Below, piece after piece: positions 4,990 through 5,544 of a stretch of 5,544 bases of DNA; the stretch's first letter is position 1; every line of letters starts with the position of its first letter. A program made the translations under genes and the position numbers. The DNA lies in NCBI GenBank assembly GCA_947424995.1, contig CANDYO010000134.1, positions 1-5,544 of the forward strand. Reading direction: 5' to 3'. A model generated the notes under the pieces. The model saw only the letters and a program-made list of their open reading frames with translations. It was not told the DNA's origin and searched no databases. The stretch is from Rickettsiales bacterium (GTDB taxonomy: Bacteria; Pseudomonadota; Alphaproteobacteria; Rickettsiales; CANDYO01).

Positions 4990-5544
4990 TTAAACTCTAA
5001 CAGTTTCGCGTGGTACGCTTAAAGAATAGCCCGCAGAACGAATAGTTCTGATTAAAGGTGTCTCATCTTCGTTTTCTTTTAAAGCGGTACGTAAGCGATT
5101 GATATGAACGTCTATCGTGCGTGGTTCTACTTGGCTATTATATCCCCATACATGGTTCATGATGTGCTCACGGGATAATATTCTACCAGGTAATTCAAGG
5201 AAGCATTGCAAAATTTTAAATTCAGTTGGGCCTAAATGGATGGTTTTACCAAATCTAGTAACTTTAAAAGTACCAACATTCATTTCAATATCATGATAGT
5301 TAAAGACTTTTTTATTAGCACTAGGTATAGGAGTGGTAGCAAATGATTTTATCTTGCTAACCAATTCACTTGGTACAAATGGCTTCATTATATAATCATT
5401 TATGAAAGGATTATTTACTTGAGCAGTTTTGGTAGTTAAAATAATATTTATATTTTTAGTTCTAGATTTAGCTTTTAGAACAGTGCATACATCGGTAGGT
5501 TTTAAATTTCCTGGAAGTGCTTCATCAATAATCAAAATATCTGG
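4990..5544 (-). CDS. PhoB/OmpR-family response regulator (C-terminal 184 residues)
   Basis: This is a two-component transcription factor, cut by the right window edge. The frame stays open to base 5544, so an internal TTG or ATG should not be taken as the start. About 47 N-terminal residues appear to be missing. In visible numbering, the receiver keeps the phosphoacceptor Asp7 (PDILIIDEALPG), Thr37 and Lys54 (MKPF). The winged-helix DNA-binding domain covers about 80-176: GPTEFKILQCF (105-115), SREHIMNHVWG (124-134), the recognition helix VEPRTIDVHINRLR (139-152) and the wing IRTIRSAGY (165-173). These resemble E. coli PhoB more than CtrA. Asn149 replaces PhoB Arg200, and the receiver is about 5 residues short between Thr37 and Lys54. 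No kinase gene is visible. The target and signal are unknown; phosphate control cannot be assumed. Confidence 0.93.
   Translation of the reverse strand, partial: PDILIIDEALPGNLKPTDVCTVLKAKSRTKNINIILTTKTAQVNNPFINDYIMKPFVPSELVSKIKSFATTPIPSANKKVFNYHDIEMNVGTFKVTRFGKTIHLGPTEFKILQCFLELPGRILSREHIMNHVWGYNSQVEPRTIDVHINRLRTALKENEDETPLIRTIRSAGYSLSVPRETVRV

Overview
This is an AT-rich bacterial window whose GroES and GroEL proteins closely resemble those of Rickettsiales (Alphaproteobacteria). Remembered Rickettsia GroEL blocks recur almost unchanged, for example the stretch around SPYFVTNSEKM (residues 200-210) and the stretch around YVDMIKAGIIDP (residues 485-496). I infer an obligate intracellular or endosymbiotic relative of Rickettsia. 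Divergent positions in GroEL suggest it is not a well-known Rickettsia species. I cannot name the organism from sequence alone.

Layout. Bases 1-529 hold no convincing gene. They contain a structured, repeat-like block (about 263-495) bounded by CGTCATC and GATGACG. Bases 530-1399 (minus) encode a 289-residue protein I do not recognise. A 200-bp divergent intergenic region carries a heat-shock-like promoter for groES (1600-1890) and groEL (1894-3549), which form a tight two-gene operon. The operon ends at a clear intrinsic terminator (3580-3613). A second copy of the repeat family, a 207-bp imperfect palindrome, fills 3678-3884. Bases 3896-4831 (minus) encode a 311-residue, Asn-rich, Cys-free protein with a single lysine, preceded by a strong sigma70-type promoter. 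The right edge holds the C-terminal 184 residues of a PhoB/OmpR-family response regulator (4990-5544, minus, cut by the window).

How the parts relate. The chaperonin operon is a self-contained housekeeping and stress unit read rightward. Everything else is read leftward. The two unknown proteins flank groESL, share a similar ribosome-binding site (TAAGGAA), and each has a copy of the palindromic repeat just beyond its stop codon. The response regulator lies upstream of the second unknown gene, but a perfect 11-bp inverted repeat and a separate promoter lie between them, so I treat them as separate transcription units.

Most worth following up: the near-total absence of lysine in the 311-residue protein, unexpected in an AT-rich genome and a property known from some toxins that enter the host cytosol; and the two-copy palindromic repeat family, whose internal GTA-loop hairpin differs between copies in a base-pair-preserving way. 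I found no CRISPR array, tRNA, rRNA or complete insertion sequence.
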